DNA from: a virus
DNA length: 59,525 nt
IMG/VR virus record: IMGVR_UViG_3300022214_000006
Span: 1 to 59,525 of that record
Reading direction: 5' to 3' (one strand)
The position numbers were made by a program, and so were the translations under genes. Under the pieces are notes generated by a model. It did not search any database. It was not told the origin of the DNA and saw only the letters and a list, made by a program, of their open reading frames with translations. Numbering within the stretch: the stretch's first letter is position 1; the number at the start of each line of letters is the position of its first letter. This document shows, in pieces, positions 49,231-56,324 of this stretch.

Positions 49231-49475
49231 CTACCATACATATAGTTTATGTGGCAGACTCCCTCATTAAATGTCATTGGTCGAGATGTGCTTTTTGTAC
49301 CTTCTCGCAATTTCATCCACCCACCCCATGATTCAACATAAAATTGCCAATACCCATCCATCCATTTATACGGGTTCCTTGGCAGGCTTGTTATTATTTT
49401 TTCTTTATCGCCTAACCCTGCGTTGAACCCAGACCCGCCGATACGTGCTTCGTTTTTAGTTTTTTGGTTTTTCAT
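49197..49475 (-). CDS. Cassette gene, hypothetical 92-residue protein
   Basis: GGAG precedes the ATG. Polar N-terminus; centre PRNPYKWMDGYWQFYVESW is aromatic. Ends within the attC site. Not recognised. Confidence 0.65.
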   Translation of the reverse strand: MKNQKTKNEARIGGSGFNAGLGDKEKIITSLPRNPYKWMDGYWQFYVESWGGWMKLREGTKSTSRPMTFNEGVCHINYMYGRPNDGGKRIDD

Positions 49476-49514
49476 AGTTCAAATCTCCGTTTCAAGTTTT
49501 CTAATCGGCGGGCT

Positions 49515-49534
49515 GGTTAACTGGTATGTTGGGC
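49515..49534 (-). repeat. Collapsed attC-like junction
   Basis: Left core GCCCAAC follows the upstream gene's stop, but only six bases separate it from GTTAACC, which stands where a right core could be. The stem is missing, so this looks like a deletion remnant. Confidence 0.5.
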
Positions 49535-49535
49535 A

Positions 49536-49745
49536 TCATCCACCCATACCTCCATCACCCATGCACTCACCATTGCATTCGCGGTCAAAGCAAACAGAGC
49601 AGGGCTCGCTATCGACTTCTTCTTCGCTGCTATCGTTTACAACCTCTTGGCAGTTTATTCCTCCGCAGCTTCCACATTGGGTATGGGTAAGCGCGACCAT
49701 CGGGCCTCGCCAAGTTACATGTCCACCACATAAAGAGCAAATCAT
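49536..49745 (-). CDS. Cassette gene, zinc-ribbon protein
   Basis: 69 residues with ICSLCGGHVTW, QCGSCGG and PCSVCFDRECNGEC: eight or more Cys. The end is Gly/Met-rich. AAAGGAACG precedes the ATG. Metal binding is likely; not otherwise recognised. Confidence 0.68.
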   Translation of the reverse strand: MICSLCGGHVTWRGPMVALTHTQCGSCGGINCQEVVNDSSEEEVDSEPCSVCFDRECNGECMGDGGMGG

Positions 49746-49774
49746 AGTACGTTCCTTTCTTCGTTAATCGTTAT

Positions 49775-49839
49775 GCCCAACCCTGCGCTCAAGCGGGATC
49801 GCACAAAATCGTGCGACCCCTTAGCTTGATATGTTCGGC
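49775..49839 (-). repeat. attC-like site
   Basis: Left core GCCGAAC, right core GTTGGGC (exact to GTTRRRY). Arms TCAAGC/GCTTGA, GGG/CCC and TCGCAC/GTGCGA pair with bulges. 65 bp. Confidence 0.88.
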
Positions 49840-50063
49840 GTCTTGAGCATAGCCGCATCAATCGCCTCTTCTGCGGTTGAGAATCGCTTGCCGTCCAAAT
49901 ACCAGCAGCAATTTCCACCTTGATGTGGCATTCCATGTTCAAGAACGTGGCGGTATCGTTCAGAGTCAAGTTCAAGTGCCGCAGCTCGATCCGCATACCC
50001 ATTGAGTGCGCTCCCGAAGTCTCCGCATTCGTGGTCTTGTTTTAATTGCTCGCTAAGTTTCAT
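49821..50063 (-). CDS. Cassette gene, hypothetical 80-residue protein
   Basis: AGGAG precedes the ATG. N-terminal helix KLSEQLKQDHECGDFGSALN, then ELDSERYRHVLEHGM and CCWYLDGKRFSTAEEAIDAA, a pattern seen in short phage proteins. Its stop lies in the attC site. Another frame over the same DNA (49742-50002) is rejected. Confidence 0.7.
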   Translation of the reverse strand: MKLSEQLKQDHECGDFGSALNGYADRAAALELDSERYRHVLEHGMPHQGGNCCWYLDGKRFSTAEEAIDAAMLKTPNISS

Positions 50064-50085
50064 AGTGCTCTCCTGTCAATTAGCC

Positions 50086-50145
50086 GCCGAACCCTTCATT
50101 CAACCCGGACGCGCTGATGCGCGCCGGTTAATTCAAATGTTCGAC
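50086..50145 (-). repeat. attC-like site
   Basis: Left core GTCGAAC, right core GTTCGGC, arms TTGAA-TTAACC-GGCGCGC and GCGCG-TCCGGGTTGAA. Nearly identical in the stem to the site at 50333, implying recent duplication or a shared origin. 60 bp. Confidence 0.88.
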
Positions 50146-50149
50146 CCCA

Positions 50150-50308
50150 TCAATTTCCAATTGCGCATATTGAAAAATATATCCCTGCAACAAATTCAGC
50201 TACGCCTGTTACGAATATTGCTAAATTACGTTTTCTTATTCCTTGCCCGAAAGAATCACCTGAAAGGATAAGTCCAGCAATACCGATTGAAAAGTTAAAT
50301 ATCATCAT
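50150..50308 (-). CDS. Cassette gene, two-helix membrane protein
   Basis: 52 residues from the ATG pair after GGAGATTCAAG; an earlier in-frame ATG at 50353 is within the attC site. Helix IFNFSIGIAGLILSG, basic loop IRKRN, helix LAIFVTGVAEFVAGIYFS. Small membrane proteins are common in integron cassettes. Confidence 0.7.
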   Translation of the reverse strand: MMIFNFSIGIAGLILSGDSFGQGIRKRNLAIFVTGVAEFVAGIYFSICAIGN

Positions 50309-50332
50309 CTTGAATCTCCGATTAAAATAGTG

Positions 50333-50393
50333 GTCGAACCCTTCATTCAACACGGACGCGCTGAAGCGCGCCGGTTAATTCAAAATGTTGGGC
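50333..50393 (-). repeat. attC-like site
   Basis: Left core GCCCAAC (exact), right core GTTCGAC, same stem plan as the site at 50086. 61 bp. The upstream gene's stop TAA lies in the site. Confidence 0.88.
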
Positions 50394-50608
50394 GGCAGCA
50401 ATTGCCCGCATTCTTTACAACGCTTTGGCATCGGTGTGCTGTCGAGGAAAGCAACCCACCCGTGATTGAGGTTTTTCGTTAGGTTTGCGCGCTGCATCCA
50501 CACCCATCCGATGAATTCCATGCTTGATTCTTCCAGCGGCCCGTTATATTTTGTGTGCCTTGCCAATCGCACAGGCCACCAACAAAATTTAGTTTTAAAG
50601 TTGCTCAT
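50375..50608 (-). CDS. Cassette gene, NADH-ubiquinone-oxidoreductase-subunit-like small protein of unknown function
   Basis: 77 residues. AAGGAGACC precedes the ATG. WWPVRLARHTKYNGPLEESS and FIGWVWMQRAN are distinctive; CKECGQLLPP near the end is a CxxC site. I do not recognise a family with confidence, and the label is only descriptive of size and a Cys pair; treat it as hypothetical. Confidence 0.6.
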   Translation of the reverse strand: MSNFKTKFCWWPVRLARHTKYNGPLEESSMEFIGWVWMQRANLTKNLNHGWVAFLDSTPMPKRCKECGQLLPPNILN

Positions 50609-50634
50609 GTGTGGTCTCCTTGTTCAAACGTTAT

Positions 50635-50726
50635 GCCCAACCCGGCGTTGCAGCGAAGCGCGGCCATAAGTCCGGCGGGTGTTATTCTGTTATTTTTTAG
50701 AGCGCTCGCTGAACTCGAGGTTATGC
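50635..50726 (-). repeat. attC-like site at the upstream end of the array
   Basis: Left core GCATAAC, right core GTTGGGC. The palindromic part spans about 50635-50687 (CCGGCG arms around GCG-CTT-CGC); an extra 33 bases between it and GCATAAC may be the remnant of a tiny or deleted cassette. Confidence 0.75.
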
Positions 50727-50891
50727 GTCAAGCAGATCATCAATAAATGCTCTCGCGTCAGCTCCGGTAAATCCCACGAAATACTCCATCCCGTACTGCA
50801 CCACCATGCACCACCGACGGTGCTCGTAACGTGATGCCGCTCTCCATGATTCCAAGCCAAAACCTCTGTATGTCGTGCTGTAGGCGCTCAT
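50721..50891 (-). CDS. Probable first cassette gene, 56 residues
   Basis: ATG after GGAGAGAGAT; protein begins MSAYSTTYRGFGLESWRAAS and ends FIDDLLDA, the stop TAA being part of the attC left core as in other cassettes. It overlaps the gene at 50758-51054 in another frame. The composition is that of a folded protein. Family not recognised. Confidence 0.6.
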   Translation of the reverse strand: MSAYSTTYRGFGLESWRAASRYEHRRWCMVVQYGMEYFVGFTGADARAFIDDLLDA

Positions 50892-51054
50892 ATCTCTCTC
50901 CGTGATGCGTATTAAAGGCTTGCCGCGCCCACTTGCCTAAGCACGCATAGGTATTCCCAGTTTCTTTAATCTCTGCTTCAAAGAGTGGTTTAAGATTAAA
51001 TGGCAATGCAATTAATATATCTTTTGCTAGTTTTATTTGCTTTTCGGTAAGCAT
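50758..51054 (-). CDS. Hypothetical 98-residue protein, probably with altered C-terminus
   Basis: Start at the ATG after GGAGGGACC; first gene after the family B promoter. Residues 1-45 (LTEKQIKLAKDILIALPFN and on) look like a real protein; the last 50 are read in a different frame over the first cassette gene and look random. A cassette junction may have cut the original gene. Confidence 0.5.
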   Translation of the reverse strand: MLTEKQIKLAKDILIALPFNLKPLFEAEIKETGNTYACLGKWARQAFNTHHGERYERLQHDIQRFWLGIMESGITLRAPSVVHGGAVRDGVFRGIYRS

Positions 51055-51086
51055 GGTCCCTCCAAAATAAAGACGTATAACCCTAC

Positions 51087-51128
51087 TTAAGAACACCCAT
51101 TATACCAGAACTGTAAAAATCTGCAAGC
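51087..51128 (-). promoter_or_regulatory. Family B promoter upstream of the cassette array
   Basis: TTGCAG, 16-base spacer, TATAAT, followed by GGGTGTTCTTAA. Reads into the cassette array. Confidence 0.82.
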
Positions 51129-51134
51129 ACTTTC

Positions 51135-53078
51135 TCAACCTTGTGCGATTATGTGCTGCTGCAACTGTTCAATATATTCTTCATCGGTATCTGGGAGGGC
51201 TTCAGAGCCTGTCAGACTGGCTTTGAAGGTCTCCAGTAGATATGATAGTTCATTGAGTCGTGCGGCTTCCGCAGGGTCTCCAATTTCAGGAATTTCGTCG
51301 AGAATACGGGTGATCTCATAGTCTGCACGTGTTTTGGCTGTGTATCTGCCGCTGTTATCTATCCACGGGCGGTCATCTGGCGACTCCTTATAATAGTCTA
51401 GCAGTCCTTGGTAGAACGGCAGGGTCAGCAGGTCTAATGAACCTTGGGCGGCGGCTAACTTCTCTTCGGCGCGGCGGGATTTTTCGGAGGCTATTGCCGA
51501 GATTATAAAATTGCTGATATTTTTTATATCTGTCGTAACATTCTCGAATCTGCTTACAGACCATTTCAACACTTTGTCTTCAGGTTGTTTATACACGGCT
51601 GCAAAGAACGCTTTGATAGTCATCTGCTTATTTTGGTAAATAATTTGATCTGTCGAATAAACGTTCAGCATTTCCATCATGTCAGATACTGTTACGTAGC
51701 TGTTGACATACTCACCGTCTTTAATGTCTTCGCAGGCTTCAAGGAATAGCTGCACGTTTTCGGCACGTCTTGACTCATCTTTAAGTGTATCCTTATCTAT
51801 GTTCTTGCAGTAGTACTCCCACAAGTCGAATCTTTTGTATATTGTCGGCAACACGCGCTCGACTTCACTGTTTAGGTAGTCTTCGGTGAACTGGTCATAG
51901 TCTTCTTCCTTTATATCTGATGGTATCAGTCCTTGCATTGTCACATAATCAATCTTTTTCTGCGCAGATGTTGCGTGTTCGCTTGTTCGACACGAATTAA
52001 TCAGCAGTTCATAATAGTCTTGGTCTACACCGTCTTCCCCAGTCAAGGCTTTATATGTAGCTCGTGCTGCGGCTGTCTCCATATTAAACATTTGTGTTAA
52101 CGTCTTACCATCGTAGTCCCTTGGCTGCGGGCGAGGCGGGAAATACTTGGCGGCAGTATCCTTGAACTTTTGTTTCTTTTCTGCAATGGTTAATGATTTC
52201 GTAGGTTGTGTTGTGGTGGGGGCTAATTGTTGGATGGTTACGCCGGTGTATAATTGCTGCATTGTTGGGAGTTTCGACACCTTCTTAGCTAATACCGCAA
52301 GTGATGCATCACTACCGTCACCCATTAGAAAGTCAATCAGGTGATCTTTATCTGCACAGTTGCACAGTGTCAGGAATTGCTTGAAGTTCTTTTTCTTATA
52401 TATCCTGCGGAGGTCTAGTTTATCATAATCTATGGTTTCATAGGTTAGGGCAGGTTCTTGTGGTGCCGCAACTTTTTCAGGTTCTAATATCTCACAACAT
52501 TGCTGCCGATACAACGCTAAACTACGCTCGACACCCGCCTGCCCATCAGGATGCTTTATGGTTAAACCTTTCGTAAAACGATTCATGACTTCATCTGAAT
52601 GTGAATACTTAGTGTGTGTATGTTTAGCCATATCTGCACTTATCAACTGTTTCAATACAGGTATTAGATGTTTTGCATTATAGTAAGGCTTCGCCGCGAA
52701 TAAACTATCTTTTTGAAACATCATCGGGTGGTGCGCAGGGATTATACCTTGCCTTGCAATTTCAGTATCTATAATACTTACAGGAAAACCAGAGAACTCA
52801 TGAACCATTTGCACTGAGAATAAAATATCTTTAATGATGGTAAGTTTTATAATGTTGTAGGCGTTAATATCTGCAATCCTAGTTGGTGGAGTTCCGCGAT
52901 ACATTAAGTAGCTACGAAAGCCGTCTTTATCCCACGCAAACATAGCTGATTCTGTATAATAACTCCTCAACTTCAAAAAGTTAATATCATCTGAAAATTC
53001 AGAATTTAGTACGTTTTTTTCTTCTAATTTATAGCGCATTGATGCACTAATGTTGTTAAGTTTACAGAAATATTTCAT
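51135..53078 (-). CDS. Large protein of unknown function
   Basis: About 647 residues from the ATG at 53078 after GGAG; the frame is open to 53231 but would pass through the tandem repeat and promoter. Mostly helical and acidic. Pieces seen: KPYYNAKHLIPVLKQLISAD near 155, a Pro/Thr-rich link near 300-330, and helical regions to the end (AEEKLAAAQGSLDLLTLPFY). No motif is recognised. It is the first gene of the leftward block after the control region, so it is probably expressed early and may act on the host or in regulation. Confidence 0.75.
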   Translation of the reverse strand: MKYFCKLNNISASMRYKLEEKNVLNSEFSDDINFLKLRSYYTESAMFAWDKDGFRSYLMYRGTPPTRIADINAYNIIKLTIIKDILFSVQMVHEFSGFPVSIIDTEIARQGIIPAHHPMMFQKDSLFAAKPYYNAKHLIPVLKQLISADMAKHTHTKYSHSDEVMNRFTKGLTIKHPDGQAGVERSLALYRQQCCEILEPEKVAAPQEPALTYETIDYDKLDLRRIYKKKNFKQFLTLCNCADKDHLIDFLMGDGSDASLAVLAKKVSKLPTMQQLYTGVTIQQLAPTTTQPTKSLTIAEKKQKFKDTAAKYFPPRPQPRDYDGKTLTQMFNMETAAARATYKALTGEDGVDQDYYELLINSCRTSEHATSAQKKIDYVTMQGLIPSDIKEEDYDQFTEDYLNSEVERVLPTIYKRFDLWEYYCKNIDKDTLKDESRRAENVQLFLEACEDIKDGEYVNSYVTVSDMMEMLNVYSTDQIIYQNKQMTIKAFFAAVYKQPEDKVLKWSVSRFENVTTDIKNISNFIISAIASEKSRRAEEKLAAAQGSLDLLTLPFYQGLLDYYKESPDDRPWIDNSGRYTAKTRADYEITRILDEIPEIGDPAEAARLNELSYLLETFKASLTGSEALPDTDEEYIEQLQQHIIAQG

Positions 53079-53103
53079 AACTTTTTTACTCCAAAATTGA
53101 AAA

Positions 53104-53152
53104 ATCGTGTCCAAGGTACAAGGAATCGTGTCCAAGGTACAAGGAATCGTGG
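53104..53152. repeat. Tandem 21-bp direct repeat
   Basis: Two perfect copies beginning ATCGTGTCCAAGGTACAAGG and a partial third. Located over and downstream of the leftward -10 region. Confidence 0.9.
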
Positions 53153-53186
53153 CCGTTGTCAAGACATTTTTAGCGGTTAGTAAAGG

Positions 53187-53277
53187 AATTATGTCCGTCG
53201 AGATGGTAGTAATTCCTAATGTTTCGGACAAAAGTGTCGGTTGAGAGGCGATGAATTTCCATTAGACGGACATAATT
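53187..53277. repeat. 13-bp inverted repeat pair
   Basis: AATTATGTCCGTC at 53187-53199 and GACGGACATAATT at 53265-53277, perfect and 65 bases apart. Their spacing suits two operator half-complexes or a looping repressor. Confidence 0.85.
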
Positions 53278-53682
53278 TTGAGTGTTTTCATTATACTTTT
53301 GGACTTTTTCGTGTTTTCGGCACTATCCGAAAATGCTGGAAAATCGAAAAAATTTTAGAGGAATGATGCTGGTATTGGGATTGCAGGTTAGTGGTCGCAT
53401 ACTACGATGAAAATAAGTATAGAGCAAGTTTTTAAAATAATTTTCTCAGATTTGCAGAAAAATATTTTCTGGAACGAGGTTGTACTTATTTATGCATATT
53501 ATGTATAATATATATAATAAGTACATAGGTAACACATTGATTTCATTGCAGTTTTATCGTAAGATGCTGCTGAAAATACATAATATGTGGCTACCTGAAT
53601 CGCTGCAAGGTATGTAAATAAAGGCTTGCAGAGGTGCTTGCAGCCACAAAACTGTGTTATGATGTGTTTTTAGGAGGCACAC

Positions 53683-54039
53683 ATGCGTACTGTTTACAAG
53701 CTGAAAATGACACACAAATTTGCTAAAAAGCACTTCACCTATTTTCCGAAAGGTGGGGTTTTGAAACTACGTGCAGATATTTTAGAGACTCGTTTTATAC
53801 AGAAAACTGCTGAGTGGTGGCAGGAGATGCCAGAGCCTGAAAAAGTTACAACGGTTGTAGCGATCAAAGGCTCACCAGTGGCATTTAAAGCTGATGGGAA
53901 GCTATGGGTGCAGCATAATGGTCTACGATGCCTTGCAACCGACTTCATAGGCTTCCTAAAGTATGGTTGCTGGTTCCGGTACGATCCGAAAGATGGTGAT
54001 TATTGCAATTTACGATGGAGTAATCTTAGGAGGTCTTAG
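53683..54039 (+). CDS. Hypothetical 118-residue protein
   Basis: Strong AGGAGG site before the ATG. Basic N-terminus (YKLKMTHKFAKKHFTYFPKG), later WVQHNGLRCLATDFIGFL. C-terminus WSNLRRS. It is the first rightward gene beside the control region and might be a regulator; no DNA-binding motif is clear. Confidence 0.65.
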   Translation: MRTVYKLKMTHKFAKKHFTYFPKGGVLKLRADILETRFIQKTAEWWQEMPEPEKVTTVVAIKGSPVAFKADGKLWVQHNGLRCLATDFIGFLKYGCWFRYDPKDGDYCNLRWSNLRRS

Positions 54040-54241
54040 ATTTTGAGTGTTTTCAGATAGTTGCAGCAGCCTTCTACACCAGATTCTACATAATACTTGA
54101 GTGTTTTGTTAAGTTTCGTTTGACATAAAATGTATTATTGTCACTAGAATCTACATACACTTTCCAAAGTAAGTTTATGATTCTTCTATGTTTTCTATAA
54201 ATAATCTTAAAACGTTGACAATTATCAAGAAAATAAATCGC

Positions 54242-54270
54242 TAGACAGATTCAAATAATTTTGGTATAAT
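54242..54270 (+). promoter_or_regulatory. Sigma70 promoter P1 for GIY-YIG gene 3
   Basis: TAGACA, 17-base spacer, TATAAT on the plus strand, upstream of the structured leader. Confidence 0.72.
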
Positions 54271-54292
54271 ATAAGGTTTGAAAACTATTTAC

Positions 54293-54321
54293 TTGACAAA
54301 CTAGAAAATTTTTGGTACAAC
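54293..54321 (+). promoter_or_regulatory. Sigma70-like promoter P2 for GIY-YIG gene 3
   Basis: TTGACA, 17-base spacer, TACAAC. Both promoters contain ATTTTTGG-like sequence just before the -10 box, as if duplicated. Confidence 0.55.
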
Positions 54322-54346
54322 CTAGCTGCCAAATAGTTATTTAGTC

Positions 54347-54421
54347 ACATCCGTTATATGCTCATCGTCTGGTTTTAATACCGGATAACTGTTTGGCGAC
54401 AGGTGAGCATATAACGGATGT
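54347..54421 (+). ncRNA. Three-way-junction leader RNA of GIY-YIG gene 3
   Basis: Arms 54347-54364 and 54404-54421 pair perfectly for 18 bp. Inside are hairpin TCTGG/CCGGA with loop TTTTAATA and hairpin CTGT/ACAG with loop TTGGCG. TTTTTGTTTAGGAG and the ATG follow. Loops and plan match the leader at 23.9 kb. Confidence 0.75.
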
Positions 54422-54440
54422 TTTTGTTTAGGAGTAAGAA

Positions 54441-54956
54441 ATGCAATTAGGAATAATTTATAAGTATACGTGTAATGAAACAGGAAAGTCGTACATTGGT
54501 CAAACTATAAACCCTGAAGCTAGAAACCAAAGTCATTACCATGACATTAAAGGTGGTACAACTACATTGTTTGCAAAAGCAGTTACAGAATATGGTTGGC
54601 GGAATTTTGAATATGAGATTTTATGGTGCGGAGATGCATTGAAGTTAGATATGATGGAGTGTGATTACATAGATAAATTTGACACATACCGAAATGGTTA
54701 TAATTCTACACAAGGTAATAGATCAAAACCTAAAACATGTAAGGTTAAATGCAAACCTAGCAATAATATAGTTTTTAAAGATGGACTGCCGGAAAATTTG
54801 GATGATTATATAATGTCAATTGAGGCAGAAATATTAATTAAAGCCCTTAAATTATCTGGGGGAAATCAGACAAAAGCAGCAGATTTGCTAGGTATAACTT
54901 TTAGAGTGATAAGATACAAAATAGAAAAATATTCTTTGAGAGAACAAATAATTTAG
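54441..54956 (+). CDS. GIY-YIG endonuclease with Fis-type HTH
   Basis: 171 residues. GIIYKYTCNETGKSYIGQTI at the start is the GIY-YIG motif with Y-I-G; conserved Arg near 28 and Glu near 60 follow. Residues 125-165 (LIKALKLSGGNQTKAADLLG, then ITFRVIRYKIEKY) form a Fis/NtrC-type helix-turn-helix. A homing-type endonuclease with this DNA-binding domain is unusual compared with the usual NUMOD or zinc-ribbon tails. AGGAG precedes the ATG. Confidence 0.85.
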   Translation: MQLGIIYKYTCNETGKSYIGQTINPEARNQSHYHDIKGGTTTLFAKAVTEYGWRNFEYEILWCGDALKLDMMECDYIDKFDTYRNGYNSTQGNRSKPKTCKVKCKPSNNIVFKDGLPENLDDYIMSIEAEILIKALKLSGGNQTKAADLLGITFRVIRYKIEKYSLREQII

Positions 54957-55342
54957 GAAAAGAGAAATCATGTTTTCGATGTTTTGCGCCGGTCAGGAGG
55001 ACTAGATCTCGCAATGTTTTCACTTACAGCCAAAAAGGGAATCATATAAACCATGTTTTCGTTTAGAATCAACAAGTTACGTTAAGTAATTACTAAGTTA
55101 CAACAAACTAAACAACTGACAAATATCAATATAATAGTTGAGTATAAAGTGTGGCTTCTTTTGGGAACTAAAAAGCCCAAAATTGTCACATTACAAATAT
55201 AATAAAATCAATGATTTAATAAATTTACGCTATTTCCGACACTTTCCAGCCAGTAAATAACCATACTAAACCAGTCAACAATCATTATACAAACTACTAA
55301 TTATTATACACTTTATAAAATAGTTTCTGGAATTGTATAATG

Positions 55343-55358
55343 TGGCATGACCTTTGCA
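55343..55358 (+). promoter_or_regulatory. Sigma54-like site
   Basis: TGGCATG, four bases, TTGCA: the -24 GG and -12 GC are correctly spaced, with one change from TGGCACG. No enhancer site or activator is known here, so this could be chance. Confidence 0.35.
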
Positions 55359-55381
55359 TATATCCTTGGCATAAATAAAGT

Positions 55382-55410
55382 TTGACACAGTTATAAAATA
55401 GGCTTTATTA
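55382..55410 (+). promoter_or_regulatory. Sigma70 promoter of the rightward operon
   Basis: TTGACA, 17-base spacer, TTATTA, 36 bases before the ATG at 55446. Confidence 0.6.
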
Positions 55411-55445
55411 TTCGGGTTCGTTAATTACTTAATAGGAGTTTTAAA

Positions 55446-55718
55446 ATGGCAAAAATTAATTTTGAAGTATGCGGCGCAGATGTAGAGTATGAGCTGCACG
55501 ATTTAGGCAAGCGCGAAGAATTGCGGATCAATGGCGAATCTATAATAGATTGCTGGGGTGATGTAGGTGCATGGGGCGCAGATTATCACATGGCGGTAGC
55601 GGGCTTGCATGGCGCTGCAAAAGAATCAGCAACATATAAATATTTGCGTACCCGCGCGGAACAATTGATTATCCAAGAAATATTTAGTTTGCGTGAGATG
55701 GTGAAGGAGTTACAATGA
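55446..55718 (+). CDS. Hypothetical 90-residue protein
   Basis: AGGAG precedes the ATG. Contains DVEYELHDLGKREELRINGE and an Ala-rich helix. First gene of the operon; stop overlaps the next start. Not recognised. Confidence 0.65.
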   Translation: MAKINFEVCGADVEYELHDLGKREELRINGESIIDCWGDVGAWGADYHMAVAGLHGAAKESATYKYLRTRAEQLIIQEIFSLREMVKELQ

Positions 55719-56038
55719 TACATATAATAGACACCCTCGCCACCGAACACGAAACACTAGCCAAAATCACTGCACATCTAGCCAATGGTGAAGACAATCA
55801 AGCCAAGGCCGAACTATCTGAAATGGTATGGAGACTTGCAGGGATTGCGGATAGTTTACAAACTCAATTTATTTGTACAGTCAGAAGCAAGTCTGGAGCG
55901 CTTTATGATTATTACAAAGGCTATGAGTGGCATAATTTAGTACCTCATGACTCCCCTGCACCGACAAGCGGCTATGTTAAACCGGAATATATTTTTAGTA
56001 TTAAAGGTTGCGAAATCAACAACTTAAAAAATAATTAA
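55715..56038 (+). CDS. Hypothetical 107-residue protein
   Basis: ATGA-coupled. Helical N-terminus, then TVRSKSGALYDYYKGYEW. Not recognised. Confidence 0.6.
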   Translation: MIHIIDTLATEHETLAKITAHLANGEDNQAKAELSEMVWRLAGIADSLQTQFICTVRSKSGALYDYYKGYEWHNLVPHDSPAPTSGYVKPEYIFSIKGCEINNLKNN

Positions 56039-56120
56039 AAATAGTTGAAAAAAGAGTTGACACACTTTCGAAAATAGCCGAAGATGCGGCTTCTAACAAC
56101 AAACAAAGAGGAGTAACAAA

Positions 56121-56252
56121 ATGAAATTCGACTTCGCAGCGTTTAAAAAATTTGCTGAATGTGGTTTGACACTGGCACGCAGCTTGGCTATTGCGAACGG
56201 TATCTCACCGGCACAAGCTGATTTATGGGTGTTGAAAGTGAGCGCAAAATGA
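56121..56252 (+). CDS. Hypothetical 43-residue protein
   Basis: GAGGAG precedes the ATG. FAAFKKFAECGLTLARSLAI then NGISPAQADLWVLKV, a compact helical peptide. Not recognised. Confidence 0.6.
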   Translation: MKFDFAAFKKFAECGLTLARSLAIANGISPAQADLWVLKVSAK

Positions 56253-56323
56253 TTGAGCTTTTTACAATCTGCGCATTTTTCGGCATACTGGCGACAATCG
56301 CCGCTTTGAAAGGAGAGTTATAA
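56249..56323 (+). CDS. 24-residue membrane peptide
   Basis: ATGA-coupled to the previous gene; IELFTICAFFGILATIAALK is one hydrophobic helix. Its end carries GGAGAG, the ribosome site of the next gene. Confidence 0.5.
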   Translation: MIELFTICAFFGILATIAALKGEL

Positions 56324-56324
56324 A

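Larger units (their letters stand above)
48063..50891 (-). mobile_element. Integron-type gene cassette array without integrase (CALIN)
   Basis: Eight small genes in one orientation are separated by attC-like sites of about 60-92 bp. Each site has a left core close to RYYYAAC (GCCTAAC, GCCCAAC, GCCGAAC, GCATAAC, GTCGAAC), a right core close to GTTRRRY (GTTATGC, GTTGGGC, GTTCGGC, GTTCGAC) and an imperfect palindrome with unpaired bases between them. Stops lie in or next to the left core, and starts follow the right core by a short leader, as in integron cassettes. The genes are more GC-rich than the flanking phage DNA. No integron integrase is in the window. The array lies downstream of the family B promoter at 51.1 kb. 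Confidence 0.85.
53079..53682. promoter_or_regulatory. Divergent control region with repeats
   Basis: About 600 bases without a gene separate leftward and rightward transcription. Contents: two direct 21-bp copies at 53104-53124 and 53125-53145 plus a partial third; a leftward TTGACA at 53157 placed so that the repeats cover its -10 region; a 13-bp inverted pair AATTATGTCCGTC (53187-53199) and its complement (53265-53277); and an AT-rich stretch at 53430-53530 with ATTATGTATAATATATATAA. Likely operators and possibly an origin. Confidence 0.6.
54040..54346. other. AT-rich intergenic region with tandem promoters
   Basis: No gene is seen. It contains the two rightward promoters listed next and AT-rich sequence. 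Nothing else is recognised. Confidence 0.5.
54957..55445. other. AT-rich intergenic region before the rightward operon
   Basis: About 490 bases without a gene. Near the left side AGGAGG and short open stretches exist, but no convincing coding sequence. The right end contains promoter elements listed separately. AT-richness and position make a replication origin possible. Confidence 0.45.

Noticed and set aside
49154-49237. Longer N-terminus for the cassette methyltransferase
   Set aside because: It would run through the attC stem; the ATG in the right core gives the normal cassette layout and family length.
49742-50002. Open frame overlapping two cassette genes
   Set aside because: It crosses an attC site and lies in another frame over a better-supported gene with its own ribosome site and attC-embedded stop.
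48063-50891. Integron integrase for the array
   Set aside because: No tyrosine recombinase was found in the window on either strand, so the array is called a CALIN-type element.
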